A stretch of 64,000 nt of DNA. Origin: Anaerolineaceae bacterium. Its GTDB lineage: Bacteria; Chloroflexota; Anaerolineae; Aggregatilineales; Phototrophicaceae. The notes under the pieces were generated by a model, which had not been told where the DNA came from, made no database searches, and worked only from the letters and a program-made list of their open reading frames with translations. Position 1 is the stretch's first letter, and every line of letters begins with the position of its first letter. The stretch covers positions 186,001 to 250,000 of the forward strand of contig WGMX01000020.1 in assembly GCA_016124855.1 (NCBI GenBank). The letters run 5' to 3'. Positions 52,441 to 61,878 of the stretch are shown piece after piece. The position numbers and the translations under genes are program-made.

Positions 52441-52472
52441 TCTCTCTGAATCTCTGTGTCTCTGTGGTTAAA
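52441..52472. repeat. Purine/pyrimidine-rich dispersed element
   Basis: Read on the minus strand this is TTAACCACAGAGACACAGAG followed by ATTCAGAGAG, the same type of element as those at 21821 and 60316. It separates the HTH and leuS genes. Confidence 0.5.
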
Positions 52473-52480
52473 TTCTTCTC

Positions 52481-55273
52481 TTACACCACCACGTTGATTT
52501 TTGGTTCTTGGCCGCCGCGACCCGCGATGAAGATCACCTTCTTGGGTGAACCGCCGTTCAATGCCCGCTGCACCGACTCGCTGTTCATCGCCGCTGCGTT
52601 GGCCTCGGCCTCACTGATGCCCGCCGGAACATCCACACGGTCGCGCACTTTGCCGTTGATCTGCACCACCAGCGTCACGGTGTCCTCGGCGGCTTTGGCC
52701 TCGTCGTAAACGGGCCAATTTTGTTGATGAACGCTGTAATCGTATCCCTGCTGCGCCCACAGTTCCTCTGCCACATACGGGGTGAAAGGAGCCATCAACA
52801 GCAGCATATTCTTAATGGCCTCGCGCCATGCCGCCGCGCCGACGTTACCGGCCTTCATCACATCCTTCAAGTCATTGCGGAACTTCATCAAGCCCGCAAT
52901 CGACCCGTTGAAGCTGAAGTTTTCCAGCCCGTCCGCTACCCGCCTGATCGCTTGGTGCAGCTTGCGTTCGATGTCTCGTTCGGCCTCTGCGTTTCCCGTC
53001 GCGGGCGGTTGATAACCGGTCACAATGTCCCAAACATCGTTGATCCAGCGCACCACGCCCTGAATACCTTTGCTGTCCCACGGGCCGCCCTTCTGCCAGT
53101 CGAAGCCGAACATCAGGTAGGCTCGCACGCTGTCCGCGCCGTGACTCTTGACCCAATCATCAGGGTTGACCACGTTGCCCTTGCTCTTGGACATGCGCTG
53201 GATTTCCAAGTGGTGTTTCAGTTGATCCGGTCGGCACGTCCCTTCGATTCCCGGAATCGTTATCACGGCCTCCGGTACAACCTCGACCGTCCGCAGTTCA
53301 CCGTCGCCTACATCCACGGTGAGCAGGTTCTCGGTGCGCTTGATGATCTCACCGACCACCAGCTTGCCCCGTTTCGCTGGCGCATCCGCCGGATCAATCA
53401 CATCCACTTTATCCGCGAACAACTTGGCCGCCTGCCACGTCCCGCTGGCTACGATGAAGTGACCGCTGCGTTCCTCACCCAACACCTGCCCTTGATTGCG
53501 CAGCTTCAACATGGGCTCGCCCCACGTCATGGATTCGGGGTCGCGTCCATGCGCCTTCATGATATCCATCGTTTCCTCGAACATTCCCAAGTCACGCATG
53601 GCCTTGGCAAACCAGCGTGAGTACAACAGGTGCATAGTCGCGTGTTCCGCACCGCCTGTATACACATCCACAGGCAGCCAGTAAGCCGCCTCTTCGGGGT
53701 CAAACGGGCCTTGATCGAAGTGTGGACTCAGGTATCGATACCAGTACCACGATGAACACATGAAGGTATCCATCGTATCGGTTTCGCGCTTGGCTGGTTT
53801 GCCCTCGCTATCGACCGTGTTCTGGAAACCCTCGTGTAATTTCAGTGGGCTTTGTCCAGTGGGCAAGAAGTCCACATCATCGGGTAGTAACACAGGCAGT
53901 TGATCATCAGGAACGGGTTCGTAGGTTCCGTCCTGCCGCTCAACCATCGGAATCGGTGAACCCCAGTAGCGCTGGCGTGAAATCAACCAGTCACGCAGGC
54001 GGTAGTTGATTGATTCCTTGCCGATGCCCTTCTGTTCCAATAGGGTGATTGCCGCATCAACTGCCGGATTTTTACGCCCCTTTTGCCCGTTGGAAATGAG
54101 GCCGTTCAACGAGCCGCTGTTGATCATGATGCCTGCGCCGTCGTAAGCCTGTTCCATCGTCTTACCATCGAAGTGTTCACCTTCGGGCTGCACTACCGGA
54201 ATGATCTCTAGCCCGAACTTGCGCGCAAAGTCGAAGTCACGCTGGTCACCGCTCGGTACAGCCATGATTGCGCCTGTACCGTAAGTCACCATTACGTAAT
54301 CGGCTATCCAGATGGGAATACGTGCGTTATTCACTGGATTGATCGCAAATGCACCCGTGAACACGCCGGTCTTATCGCGGCCTTCTGCCGAGCGCTCGAT
54401 TTCGGTTTGGTGCGCGGCTTGCTCCCGATAGGTGTTGACTGCTTCACGCTGGTCATCAGTGGTCAGTTTCTCGACCAGTGGATGTTCAGGCGCCAAGACC
54501 ATAAAGGTCGCGCCCCACAACGTATCCGGTCGAGTGGTGTAGACTTCCAGTGGATCACCCTGTTCGGTCTTGAAGACGACTCGTGCGCCTTCGCTGCGAC
54601 CAATCCAATTGGTCTGCATGATGCGAATCGGTTCCGGCCAATCCACGTGGTCGAAGTTCAACATCTCATCAGTGTAGCGTGTATATCGGAAGAACCACTG
54701 GGTCATCATCTTTTGGATAACGGGTTGTCCGGTGCGTTCGTCCTTACCATCGATGACCTGTTCGTTCGCCAGCACCGTTTGTAGAGTCGGTGACCAGTTG
54801 ACCATCGCCTCGTTGCGGTAGGCCAATCCGGCATTGTAGAACTGCTTGAAGAACCACTCCGTCCATTTGTAATATTCGGGGACGCAGCTCACCATCTCGC
54901 GTTCCCAATCGAACATCGCGCCCATGCTGCGCATCTGCTTACGCATCCGTTCGATGTTCGCCAGCGTCCATGTCTTGGGATGGATGTTGCGCTGTACAGC
55001 CGCGTTTTCGGCGGGTAGACCGAAAGCATCAAAGCCCATCGGGAACAGCACGTTGTAGCCGCGCATCCGCATGTAACGGGCGCGGGCATCCGAAGGAGTC
55101 ATGGCGAACCAGTGACCGATGTGCAGGTCACCACTGGGATAAGGCAGCATGGTTAGCGCGTAATGCTTGGGTTTGTTCCAATCGACTGAGGAACGGTACA
55201 GCTTGTCCTGCTCCCATTTTTCCTGCCATTTGCCTTCGATTTCTTGTGGGTTGTATTTGGTCGTATCGGTCAT
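52481..55273 (-). CDS. leuS: Leucyl-tRNA synthetase
   Basis: 930 residues, bacterial length. The HIGH motif is H51-I-G-H54 in YPSGDLHIGHW and the KMSKS equivalent is RMSKSK around residues 693-698. The editing domain (CP1, with YTTRPDTLWGATFMVLAPEH around 250-270) and the anticodon-binding domain are present. It charges tRNA-Leu. No T-box leader was found upstream. Confidence 0.95.
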   Translation of the reverse strand: MTDTTKYNPQEIEGKWQEKWEQDKLYRSSVDWNKPKHYALTMLPYPSGDLHIGHWFAMTPSDARARYMRMRGYNVLFPMGFDAFGLPAENAAVQRNIHPKTWTLANIERMRKQMRSMGAMFDWEREMVSCVPEYYKWTEWFFKQFYNAGLAYRNEAMVNWSPTLQTVLANEQVIDGKDERTGQPVIQKMMTQWFFRYTRYTDEMLNFDHVDWPEPIRIMQTNWIGRSEGARVVFKTEQGDPLEVYTTRPDTLWGATFMVLAPEHPLVEKLTTDDQREAVNTYREQAAHQTEIERSAEGRDKTGVFTGAFAINPVNNARIPIWIADYVMVTYGTGAIMAVPSGDQRDFDFARKFGLEIIPVVQPEGEHFDGKTMEQAYDGAGIMINSGSLNGLISNGQKGRKNPAVDAAITLLEQKGIGKESINYRLRDWLISRQRYWGSPIPMVERQDGTYEPVPDDQLPVLLPDDVDFLPTGQSPLKLHEGFQNTVDSEGKPAKRETDTMDTFMCSSWYWYRYLSPHFDQGPFDPEEAAYWLPVDVYTGGAEHATMHLLYSRWFAKAMRDLGMFEETMDIMKAHGRDPESMTWGEPMLKLRNQGQVLGEERSGHFIVASGTWQAAKLFADKVDVIDPADAPAKRGKLVVGEIIKRTENLLTVDVGDGELRTVEVVPEAVITIPGIEGTCRPDQLKHHLEIQRMSKSKGNVVNPDDWVKSHGADSVRAYLMFGFDWQKGGPWDSKGIQGVVRWINDVWDIVTGYQPPATGNAEAERDIERKLHQAIRRVADGLENFSFNGSIAGLMKFRNDLKDVMKAGNVGAAAWREAIKNMLLLMAPFTPYVAEELWAQQGYDYSVHQQNWPVYDEAKAAEDTVTLVVQINGKVRDRVDVPAGISEAEANAAAMNSESVQRALNGGSPKKVIFIAGRGGQEPKINVVV

Positions 55274-55569
55274 TGTGTCTCTCTTTGGTAGCGTGCCATA
55301 TAACTGCGATAAGGGCGTGACGCATCATGCCTACTTAGCTTTGTGAGCGGGTTATGATCAGTATCAGAATCCAATATCGGGCGTAAGAGCGCCTGATTGT
55401 AGCAGATAAGGTTGATTTGAAGATGGGAAAGTGGAGAGGTGCGGTAGATTACCGCGACATAAGGGAAGAGCGACCCACCTCGAAAGTCATTGGTCTATTG
55501 GGCTTGAACATTATATTATCCTTCGCAAACAAATGTGTATGAGCAGAATAACAGGAAACACGGACTTGG

Positions 55570-56766
55570 TCAAGATATTGGGTTATGTTTCTCTGCAATC
55601 ACCTGTTTATAAATCTCGACCATATGAGTCGTGGTCACGCGTAAGTCATGATTCTGCTCGACGTACTTGCGACCTGCCTCACCAATACGTCTACGCAATT
55701 CGGGATCAGCCAATAAACGTAAAACAGCGTTGGCATAATCGTCCGGTGTATCTGCGATGAGGACTTGGCGTTCGTGCTGTACATCGAGGCCGCGTAAGGC
55801 AACGGATGTCGCGACTAAGGGTGTGGCGGTCAAAAAGGCTTCCAATACTTTGATCTGGATGCCCGAACCATAAGTGACAGGCGCTAAAGCGATGGTTGAG
55901 CGCTGCAAATAGTCGGTTATGGACGGTACAAAGCCGGTGATTTTAATGGTGTCATTGGTGAGTGCTTTGATGCTTTCGTCGGGATTTGCCCCAACCAACT
56001 GCAACTGTATATCAGGAATCTGGCGCTGCACCAATGGCAAAATCTCGCGCACGAAGTAATGTACGGAGGCGACATTCGGGTGGTAGTTCAATGTTCCGGT
56101 GATTGCGAGTGTTTTAGTGTCGCGCTCAATGGTGGTGTCTAAAGCTGTGACAGGCAAGCCTTGCGGCTGGTAATGAACCCGATCTGGCTGAGGATGATTT
56201 TCTTGAAACAGACTTTGATCTTTGGTCGAGATGACCAGCGTGGCAGGGAATTGGGTTGAGAGCCAGCGCTCGTAAGATTGCAATCTGGGTGCTTCAATCG
56301 CATAGATTTGGCGTGTTATCCAATTGACAGAAAAATGTCCGGCCTGTTGATAAAGCGCCGACAGATAATCAACCGCATCCCAGACTGTAGGCCAATCGGG
56401 CATTAATTGAAGGCCGTAGCAAGCCATGCGTAAATGCTCGATATGAATCACGTCGGGCGGATCGCTTTTGAGAACGTCCTGAATCTTCTCCATGAGTTCT
56501 GCTGACCACATGAAGCGCGATTGAAGCGGTAAGCGAGTAGGCAGTGTTTTGAGCGCGTTCCACAACGATTGATATTTGGATAAACGCACTGAAATCACTT
56601 TTGCGCCTGTTTGATTCAATTTGGTGATGTTTTTGGCATCAAGCTCACTCCGATTGAGGGTGACGACTGTTACCCGATGACCTGCATCAAGCAAACCGCG
56701 CACTTGAAAGTGGGAACGTATTTTTGTGGGATTAGGAACATGGGGTACAAGGTAGAGAATGTGCAT
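55570..56766 (-). CDS. Glycosyltransferase, GT4-like family
   Basis: 398 residues. It begins HILYLVPHVPNPTKIRSHFQVRGLLDAGH and ends with the nucleotide-sugar-binding pattern VLEAFLTATPLVATSVALRGLD, typical of the GT4/PEP-CTERM-associated sugar transferases. It transfers a sugar from a nucleotide donor to an unknown acceptor, probably in cell-surface polysaccharide synthesis. No ribosome binding site stands out. Confidence 0.85.
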   Translation of the reverse strand: MHILYLVPHVPNPTKIRSHFQVRGLLDAGHRVTVVTLNRSELDAKNITKLNQTGAKVISVRLSKYQSLWNALKTLPTRLPLQSRFMWSAELMEKIQDVLKSDPPDVIHIEHLRMACYGLQLMPDWPTVWDAVDYLSALYQQAGHFSVNWITRQIYAIEAPRLQSYERWLSTQFPATLVISTKDQSLFQENHPQPDRVHYQPQGLPVTALDTTIERDTKTLAITGTLNYHPNVASVHYFVREILPLVQRQIPDIQLQLVGANPDESIKALTNDTIKITGFVPSITDYLQRSTIALAPVTYGSGIQIKVLEAFLTATPLVATSVALRGLDVQHERQVLIADTPDDYANAVLRLLADPELRRRIGEAGRKYVEQNHDLRVTTTHMVEIYKQVIAEKHNPIS

Positions 56767-56932
56767 ATTTGGCGCTTCGGATATAAGGCTAGGTGATTTA
56801 GAAGTTCAATATCACTCAACGAGTATGATAACATGAGGAATGAGTCGATTAGCCTAATTGTTTTGATATGGTTTCGAACAGGTTATTGCAAGCTGTAATT
56901 TTGGCATTGGATTCGACAAAGCATGAAACTGT

Positions 56933-56961
56933 TTGACAGTCCAAAAACCACCGGACATAAT
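56933..56961 (+). promoter_or_regulatory. Promoter of the TIR-TPR gene
   Basis: Consensus TTGACA (56933-56938), a 17-base spacer and CATAAT (56956-56961, 5 of 6). Transcription would begin near 56968, 33 bases before the ATG. No operator-like repeat was seen. Confidence 0.7.
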
Positions 56962-57000
56962 GGGGTTATATAGTATTGGATTGAGACAGAGGCAGCCAAC

Positions 57001-58002
57001 ATGCAGGTTGAGAAAACGGTATTCATCAGTTACCGCCGCACCAACGCTATGACCGCGCGGGCGGTATACCAGCATTTAACCGCACATGGTTATGACTGTT
57101 TTCTAGACTTCGAGTCGATTGACTCGGGTTCATTTGAGCGCATCATCCTCAACCAGATTTTAGCGAAGGCGCACTTCGTAGTCATTCTGACACCTAGCGC
57201 ATTGGAACGCTGCACGGAACCGGGCGATTGGCTGCGGAGAGAGATCGAATACGCGCTGGATAACGGACGCAATATCGTACCGCTGATGTTCGACGGTTTC
57301 AGCTACCGTGATGTACAAAAGTATCTGACGGGCAAGCTGGATGTGCTGCCACAGTACAATGCCTTAGAAATCCCATCAGCGTATTTTGAAGAAGCAATGG
57401 CACGTCTCGAAAACCGCTTCTTAAACAAGTCGCTTGATGTGATTCTGCGCCCCACGCCAAATGCGGACAAACAAGCAGTGGCGGAGGCTAAAGCCGAAGT
57501 CGAACAGCAACCGACCGTGACCAAAAAGCGCTTAAGTGCGGAAGAGTGGTTTGAGTGTGGTAATAATCGAGCAGCAGACGATTATGACGGCCAAATAGCC
57601 GATTACACAGAGGCTATCCGTCTTAATCCGCAATATGCTATTGCTTATAAGAATCGCGCCACAGCCCTAAATAAAAAGGGGGATATTGAAGGCGCAATCG
57701 CAGATGCTAATGAAGCCATCCGTATCAATTCCAAACTAGCTGACGCTTATAATGAGCTTGCCATTGCCCATAATAGTAAGGGACATTATTATAGTGCACT
57801 TGCAGATTCCAATATAGCCATCCGTATCAATCCCAAACTAGCAGATGCGTATATTAATCGAGGGGTTACCCTATACAACCAACAGGAATATAAGTCTGCA
57901 ATTGCCGATTTTGAGGCAGCACTACGAATTGATCCAAATTATGCAAACGCAAAAGAGTGGTTAGAAGTTGCACGAAAGGCGAAAGCCAATCAGCGAAAGT
58001 AA
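57001..58002 (+). CDS. TIR-domain protein with C-terminal TPR repeats
   Basis: 333 residues. The TIR domain (about 5-135) begins VFISYRR (7-13), has FLDFESIDSG (34-43) and the candidate catalytic Glu E81 in DWLRREIEYAL; bacterial TIRs with this residue usually cleave NAD+ or make cyclic ADP-ribose signals. A short linker leads to four TPRs (about 182-330) of the type AIRLNPQYA-x-AY-x-N-R. TIR-TPR proteins are known in bacterial defence and in regulation. There is no partner nuclease or sensor gene beside it, only a glycosyltransferase and a winged-helix protein. The stop is 3 bases from the convergent gene's end. Confidence 0.85.
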   Translation: MQVEKTVFISYRRTNAMTARAVYQHLTAHGYDCFLDFESIDSGSFERIILNQILAKAHFVVILTPSALERCTEPGDWLRREIEYALDNGRNIVPLMFDGFSYRDVQKYLTGKLDVLPQYNALEIPSAYFEEAMARLENRFLNKSLDVILRPTPNADKQAVAEAKAEVEQQPTVTKKRLSAEEWFECGNNRAADDYDGQIADYTEAIRLNPQYAIAYKNRATALNKKGDIEGAIADANEAIRINSKLADAYNELAIAHNSKGHYYSALADSNIAIRINPKLADAYINRGVTLYNQQEYKSAIADFEAALRIDPNYANAKEWLEVARKAKANQRK

Positions 58003-58005
58003 TAC

Positions 58006-59109
58006 CTACTCGACCCACTTTACCGCATAACTCTTGGCATCAGCTTCGACAAAGCGCACGAGATTTTCGGCTTCAGAAGCGATTTTCTCACGCTGCGATT
58101 TGGTTAGTTTTACAAGCGGTTCGATTGAAATGGTTGCCGTGCCTTTGGCTTTTTCGACTTTCCAGACAGCACCGACAAAGCCATCAACCAAAATGGTTGC
58201 GGCGACTCGAAGTGCAGGGAGATAGACTTTCTTGCGATGTTCATCTGCTACGACGCGGGTACGGACTTTGTGCGAGAGCAGCAGGTTATCGAACTCCGGC
58301 AGGAAGCGTATCGGAACAGATCGATTAGCATCCGGTAGAGGCGCATCCTTCACATCGAACAATTCTTTTTTCTTCTCGTCGCGATAAACAATCAGTTCCG
58401 GTCTGAGCGACTCAATGATCACTTTCAGATCAGCCAGTTTGAGGAATGACCACGTTTGCACATCGGCAATGGTTGCTGGCCCGAATGTAGCTAGATAACG
58501 CAGCACCAACTCACGCGTATGATCTTCGGGTGAAATCGACTTGCCAAGCCAATCATCAGCCAGTGTGAAAGCGGGTGTGCCGGGATAGCTCCAGCCTGTG
58601 GTGACCGGTACTTGCACCAGTGGAATATGCGTCCGCACGGTATAACGCATCGCGCCTACGTCCGAGTCAGGCATCTCAGTGCTGAGCATGGTACTGATTT
58701 CGGCAAAGGTACGCGGTTTTTCGGCGATAAAATCGTGGGCTACTTTGAGGACACGGTCTTTGTCAATTGGTGTGCGCTTTTTAGTAATCGACTCGGCTGC
58801 ACCCTCCAAAACAGGATTCAGTGCTGTGCGAAACCGGACGTAATCGGCAGCACTGACGAGGTGTAAGGTCGCACGCATCATCGTAACCTTAATCACCTGT
58901 CGATTTTCAATGACGCTGGCGAGATCGCTGCGTTGGAAGTCTTTCAAGCGCGTCCATAATCCAACATATGGCGCGCTGGCTAGCTGTGCCTGCATCCCAA
59001 CCAACTGCTCGATGGCTGCGGTCGGGGAAATGGTTGAGCGTTCTAATAACATCTGGCGCGCTAAAGTCATCCGGTTGATTTCACGCAGCGTCAGTATACG
59101 ATCAGCCAT
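58006..59109 (-). CDS. Winged-helix DNA-binding domain protein (HTH_42/AlkX-like)
   Basis: 367 residues from the ATG at 59109 (GAAGGGG 6 bases upstream). It has the HTH_42 pattern: LARQMLLERSTISPTAAIEQLVGMQAQLASAPYVGLW at the start, TLHLVSAADY, and VDGFVGAVWK near the end. The family (YcaQ/AlkX relatives) includes DNA glycosylases that unhook crosslinks; this protein is of the shorter, uncharacterised group. Catalytic residues cannot be assigned by eye. Confidence 0.78.
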   Translation of the reverse strand: MADRILTLREINRMTLARQMLLERSTISPTAAIEQLVGMQAQLASAPYVGLWTRLKDFQRSDLASVIENRQVIKVTMMRATLHLVSAADYVRFRTALNPVLEGAAESITKKRTPIDKDRVLKVAHDFIAEKPRTFAEISTMLSTEMPDSDVGAMRYTVRTHIPLVQVPVTTGWSYPGTPAFTLADDWLGKSISPEDHTRELVLRYLATFGPATIADVQTWSFLKLADLKVIIESLRPELIVYRDEKKKELFDVKDAPLPDANRSVPIRFLPEFDNLLLSHKVRTRVVADEHRKKVYLPALRVAATILVDGFVGAVWKVEKAKGTATISIEPLVKLTKSQREKIASEAENLVRFVEADAKSYAVKWVE

Positions 59110-59167
59110 TTTATGCCCCTTCGGAATATATGTTCTGGGACGCAATCTTAGCACAGGTTATTCCAAC

Positions 59168-59203
59168 AAAAAAGCCACCTGTTTGCAGATGGCTTTGTTT
59201 TTT
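59168..59203. terminator. Terminator between two minus-strand genes
   Basis: AAAGCCACCTG (59171-59181) and CAGATGGCTTT (59186-59196) pair over 11 bp with one mismatch, flanked by A-tract and GTTTTTT. It ends the V4R transcript (minus strand). Confidence 0.8.
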
Positions 59204-59219
59204 ACAGCATTGAAATTGG

Positions 59220-59852
59220 TTACTCAATTGGCTCTTTGTAAATGATGTAACGCCCCATGTCATCACCTTTGGCGATGCAGGTGGAGAGGTCAATTTTGAA
59301 TTCGCGTCCACCAGAGACCCAGCGCAGCCCTTCTTGCAGCAAACCCTGACCGACATAGCACACGGCTTTATCCGATTTACGTCCCCAGCACATCGGGCAG
59401 CGTTCCAATGTGTAAATAATCCGGTCATCGCCTTCTTCGCGCACGTTGCTGATCTGGTCGCTGAACTGGCTGAAGATGTTGGCCATCGCTGGCACACCAA
59501 CCTTCAACTTCGCACTGAGTGGCAGCACCTTGAAGGCCAAGTCGCCCACGCCTGCCAGCGCACCGAAGCCTCGCAAGGCATCCGCGAACAGTGTACGACC
59601 GACGCGCAAGGCCAAACCACGACCACCACGCGGCCCGTACATTTCTTCCAGCGCCACGCATAAGGCGGTGAAGTCGGCGAAGTCAAATACTTTATCCAAG
59701 TTATCCGGCGGATAATTGCCGATGAGGTTGTCAAGGTCAGCCAAATGTAAAACAGCGTTGAGACCGTTTTTACCCATGACTTCTTCCATCGCATCGAGGA
59801 AGATACGGGCGAATTTGTTGGGATAATAGTAACCACTCTTTGCAGGTGGCAT
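59220..59852 (-). CDS. V4R (4-vinyl reductase)-domain protein
   Basis: 210 residues. The C-terminal half has four cysteines (152, 155, 165, 192) in CPMCWGRKSDKAVC and STCIAKGDDMGRY patterns of the V4R domain, which binds a small ligand or metal and occurs in BchJ and in regulators. GAGGAG lies 7 bases before the ATG. In photosynthetic Chloroflexota BchJ-like proteins act in bacteriochlorophyll synthesis, but no bch gene is adjacent, so this is probably a ligand-binding sensor. Confidence 0.8.
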   Translation of the reverse strand: MPPAKSGYYYPNKFARIFLDAMEEVMGKNGLNAVLHLADLDNLIGNYPPDNLDKVFDFADFTALCVALEEMYGPRGGRGLALRVGRTLFADALRGFGALAGVGDLAFKVLPLSAKLKVGVPAMANIFSQFSDQISNVREEGDDRIIYTLERCPMCWGRKSDKAVCYVGQGLLQEGLRWVSGGREFKIDLSTCIAKGDDMGRYIIYKEPIE

Positions 59853-60050
59853 AGGGATTCTCCTCTACAGCGAGTCAAGCGCAACGCAGGATAAAGCTGT
59901 GGTCACCATTTTGGGCGCAGCATAAACTCTTTCTAGTCTATCACAATTGCGCCTTACGCGCAGTATGCCTTAATTCTAGCTATCTTAGTGTGCTTATTCA
60001 CCTATTGTACCCGATGCTAAAATAACCACTTAACCAAGTCGTTAGGGGCA

Positions 60051-60179
60051 ATGAGGGTGCAGCACGCGTCCATTTCCGTCAAAGGCTTTGTTGTCGATAT
60101 AGACGGTGTAATTACCGGTAGAGCCGCGTTTCACTTGTTGTCATGGAAGCAGTTGGCGGAGGAAGACGGTATCATCTGA
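60051..60179 (+). pseudogene. Truncated beta-phosphoglucomutase (HAD family) remnant
   Basis: ATG 60051, after AGGGG, opens a 42-codon frame: VKGFVVDIDGVITGRAAFH followed by LLSWKQLAEEDGI and a stop at 60177. This is the N-terminus of a HAD-type beta-phosphoglucomutase (motif I D-I-D-G-V, then the cap's WKQLA-E-E). The family has Asp after IT where this has Gly, and the remaining ~170 residues are missing. The fragment is a relic. Confidence 0.7.
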
Positions 60180-60315
60180 GCGCATCAGCGCTTGCTGCTT
60201 TTATGTGCAGACGGTGGTGAGCCGAATGGGGGACTGAGGCTACAGTTTGTAGTCGTCCATTGTCAGACCAATGAGCTGAATTTGCCCGAATCATACGCTG
60301 GCGTGTAATTCAATT

Positions 60316-60356
60316 TTAACCACAGACACACTATAAACTTCACAGGTTTACGCAGA
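60316..60356. repeat. Purine-rich dispersed element
   Basis: TTAACCACAGACACACTATA and nearby CACAGGTTTACGCAG resemble the start of the element at 52441-52472 (minus strand). Non-coding. Confidence 0.4.
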
Positions 60357-60587
60357 AGGTTGCGGAATCAACAACTTACAATTTTGGTAAGGGTTAGCAC
60401 GTCATATGATGTCCGAAATTTTCCATTTAATCCCCTGCGTAGAAATCCGTTGTTCGCTCAGGTAAGCTTCGGGCATGTAATAAATTTCACAAAAGGTCTT
60501 CAGTGTACCCGATAAAGCTTTGGAATAGTTCGCGACATGGTGAACTATCCGAAGCGACACACACCAAATCTTATAGGAGTAATGTGC

Positions 60588-61622
60588 ATGAATAAGCGTT
60601 CGTTCGTTTTGATTTTGATAATGTTTTTGCTAGTCGCGGTTTCAGGACTGCCGGTCGCTGCCCAAGTGGCAACCGAAACCCCCACCGAGAAGGCTGACGG
60701 CGTTTTTCCGGTGACGATTGAACATGAATATGGAAGCACGACGATCAGCCAAGAGCCGAAACGTGTGGTTGCGATTGGCTACACCGAACAAGACTTGCTG
60801 CTGGCGGTCGGCGTGACACCGATTGCAGCGCGCTACTGGTACGGTGACGAGAAAAGCGTCATTTTCCCGTGGGCAAAAGATAAAGTACAAGGTGATGAGC
60901 CGATTGTGTTAAATATGCCTTTTGGCGCTATAAACTTTGAAGCTATCCTCGCCCTGAAACCTGATCTCATCAGCGCTGTAACGTCGGGAATTACGCAGGA
61001 CGAATACGACAAGCTGTCGCAGATTGCACCCACGATTGCGCAATCAGGCGATTACATTAACTTTGGGATGCCATGGCAGGAAGCGACCCAAATGGTCGGT
61101 GACGCTGTCGGGAAATCGGCCACCGCCGAGAAAGCGGTTGCAGATGTTGAAGCGCTGTTTGAGGATGCCCGTACAACCAACCCGCAGTTTGTTGGGAAAA
61201 GCGTTGCTGTTTCTTATTTCTCGGCAGGCACCTACGGCTTTTATACCTCGCAGGACAGCCGTGGACGTTTCTTCAGCGATCTGGGTTTTGTCGTGCCGCA
61301 GCAGTTGATCGACATCGCTGGCACATCGTTTTATGCCAATATTAGTACTGAACAGGTTGGCCTGCTTGATCAAGACTTAATCGCGATAGTGAACCTGCAA
61401 TTTATCGACGGTGGATGGGACACATTGAAGGCCGAACCGCTGTTCAGCAGACTAAATGCGGTCAAGGAAGGACGTGTTGCTTATTTTGATGTCGAAACCG
61501 AAAATGCAATTGGTTTTAGTTCGCCCTTGAGTTTGCCCTTCGCGCTCAAAAACGCGCTGCCGCAGTTGGAAACCATATTTCCTGCCGCCGACATGACACC
61601 GGAGGCGACTCAAGAGAGCTAA
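60588..61622 (+). CDS. Iron-siderophore-type ABC substrate-binding protein
   Basis: 344 residues from the ATG at 60588 (TAGGAG 8 bases upstream). A signal peptide (2-25, cleavage near AAQ) leads to a two-lobed FepB/BtuF-type fold: PKRVVAIGYTEQDLLLAVGV, NFEAILALKPDLI and ANISTEQVGLLDQDLI are typical. There is no lipobox. It delivers a ferric siderophore or cobalamin to a permease, but no permease or ATPase gene follows; it is an orphan in this window. Confidence 0.88.
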   Translation: MNKRSFVLILIMFLLVAVSGLPVAAQVATETPTEKADGVFPVTIEHEYGSTTISQEPKRVVAIGYTEQDLLLAVGVTPIAARYWYGDEKSVIFPWAKDKVQGDEPIVLNMPFGAINFEAILALKPDLISAVTSGITQDEYDKLSQIAPTIAQSGDYINFGMPWQEATQMVGDAVGKSATAEKAVADVEALFEDARTTNPQFVGKSVAVSYFSAGTYGFYTSQDSRGRFFSDLGFVVPQQLIDIAGTSFYANISTEQVGLLDQDLIAIVNLQFIDGGWDTLKAEPLFSRLNAVKEGRVAYFDVETENAIGFSSPLSLPFALKNALPQLETIFPAADMTPEATQES

Positions 61623-61667
61623 CTTTTTAAATCTCTAGGGCTGCCAAGTAGGTTATCGAAAAATACG

Positions 61668-61712
61668 CCAACCCCCTCCCTAACCCTCCCCCGCAAGCGA
61701 TGGAGGGAATCA
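61668..61712. repeat. Dispersed hairpin repeat, family A
   Basis: A C-rich run, CCTCCCCCGCAAGCGATGGAGG and AATCAT. Over more than 30 bases it is nearly identical to the copy at 6511-6552. Confidence 0.75.
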
Positions 61713-61878
61713 TAACAGGCAGGTTAAGAGGCTTGGACCTTTCGAGAAACCACTCAGTGGGTGATTCCACGAGCAGCCTTTAAGTCCAACCGCGTTAGAG
61801 GGCGACTTCAGCAGTCGCCCGCAGCGGCTAGCCACCGAAGGTCAAAATGAGGGACAGCAAAACATCTGCCCCTGATAT

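Larger units (their letters stand above)
59853..60587. other. Intergenic region with a gene remnant
   Basis: About 735 bases between divergent genes. It contains the truncated beta-phosphoglucomutase start (60051-60179), a further open stretch ending at about 60308 of unknown origin, and a purine-rich repeat (60316-60356). No complete gene was found. Confidence 0.6.

Noticed and set aside
52721..53620. Plus-strand 299-codon open frame inside leuS
   Set aside because: Antisense to the conserved catalytic and anticodon-binding parts of leuS; long only because of codon bias.
55274..55569. T-box leader for leuS
   Set aside because: No antiterminator core resembling the T-box consensus and no specifier loop found; only a 6-bp hairpin GCGGTA-gat-TACCGC at 55441-55455.
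17783..61712. CRISPR array or IS ends from the repeated hairpins
   Set aside because: Copies are dispersed by kilobases, not regularly spaced, and no cas, transposase or target-site duplication was seen.
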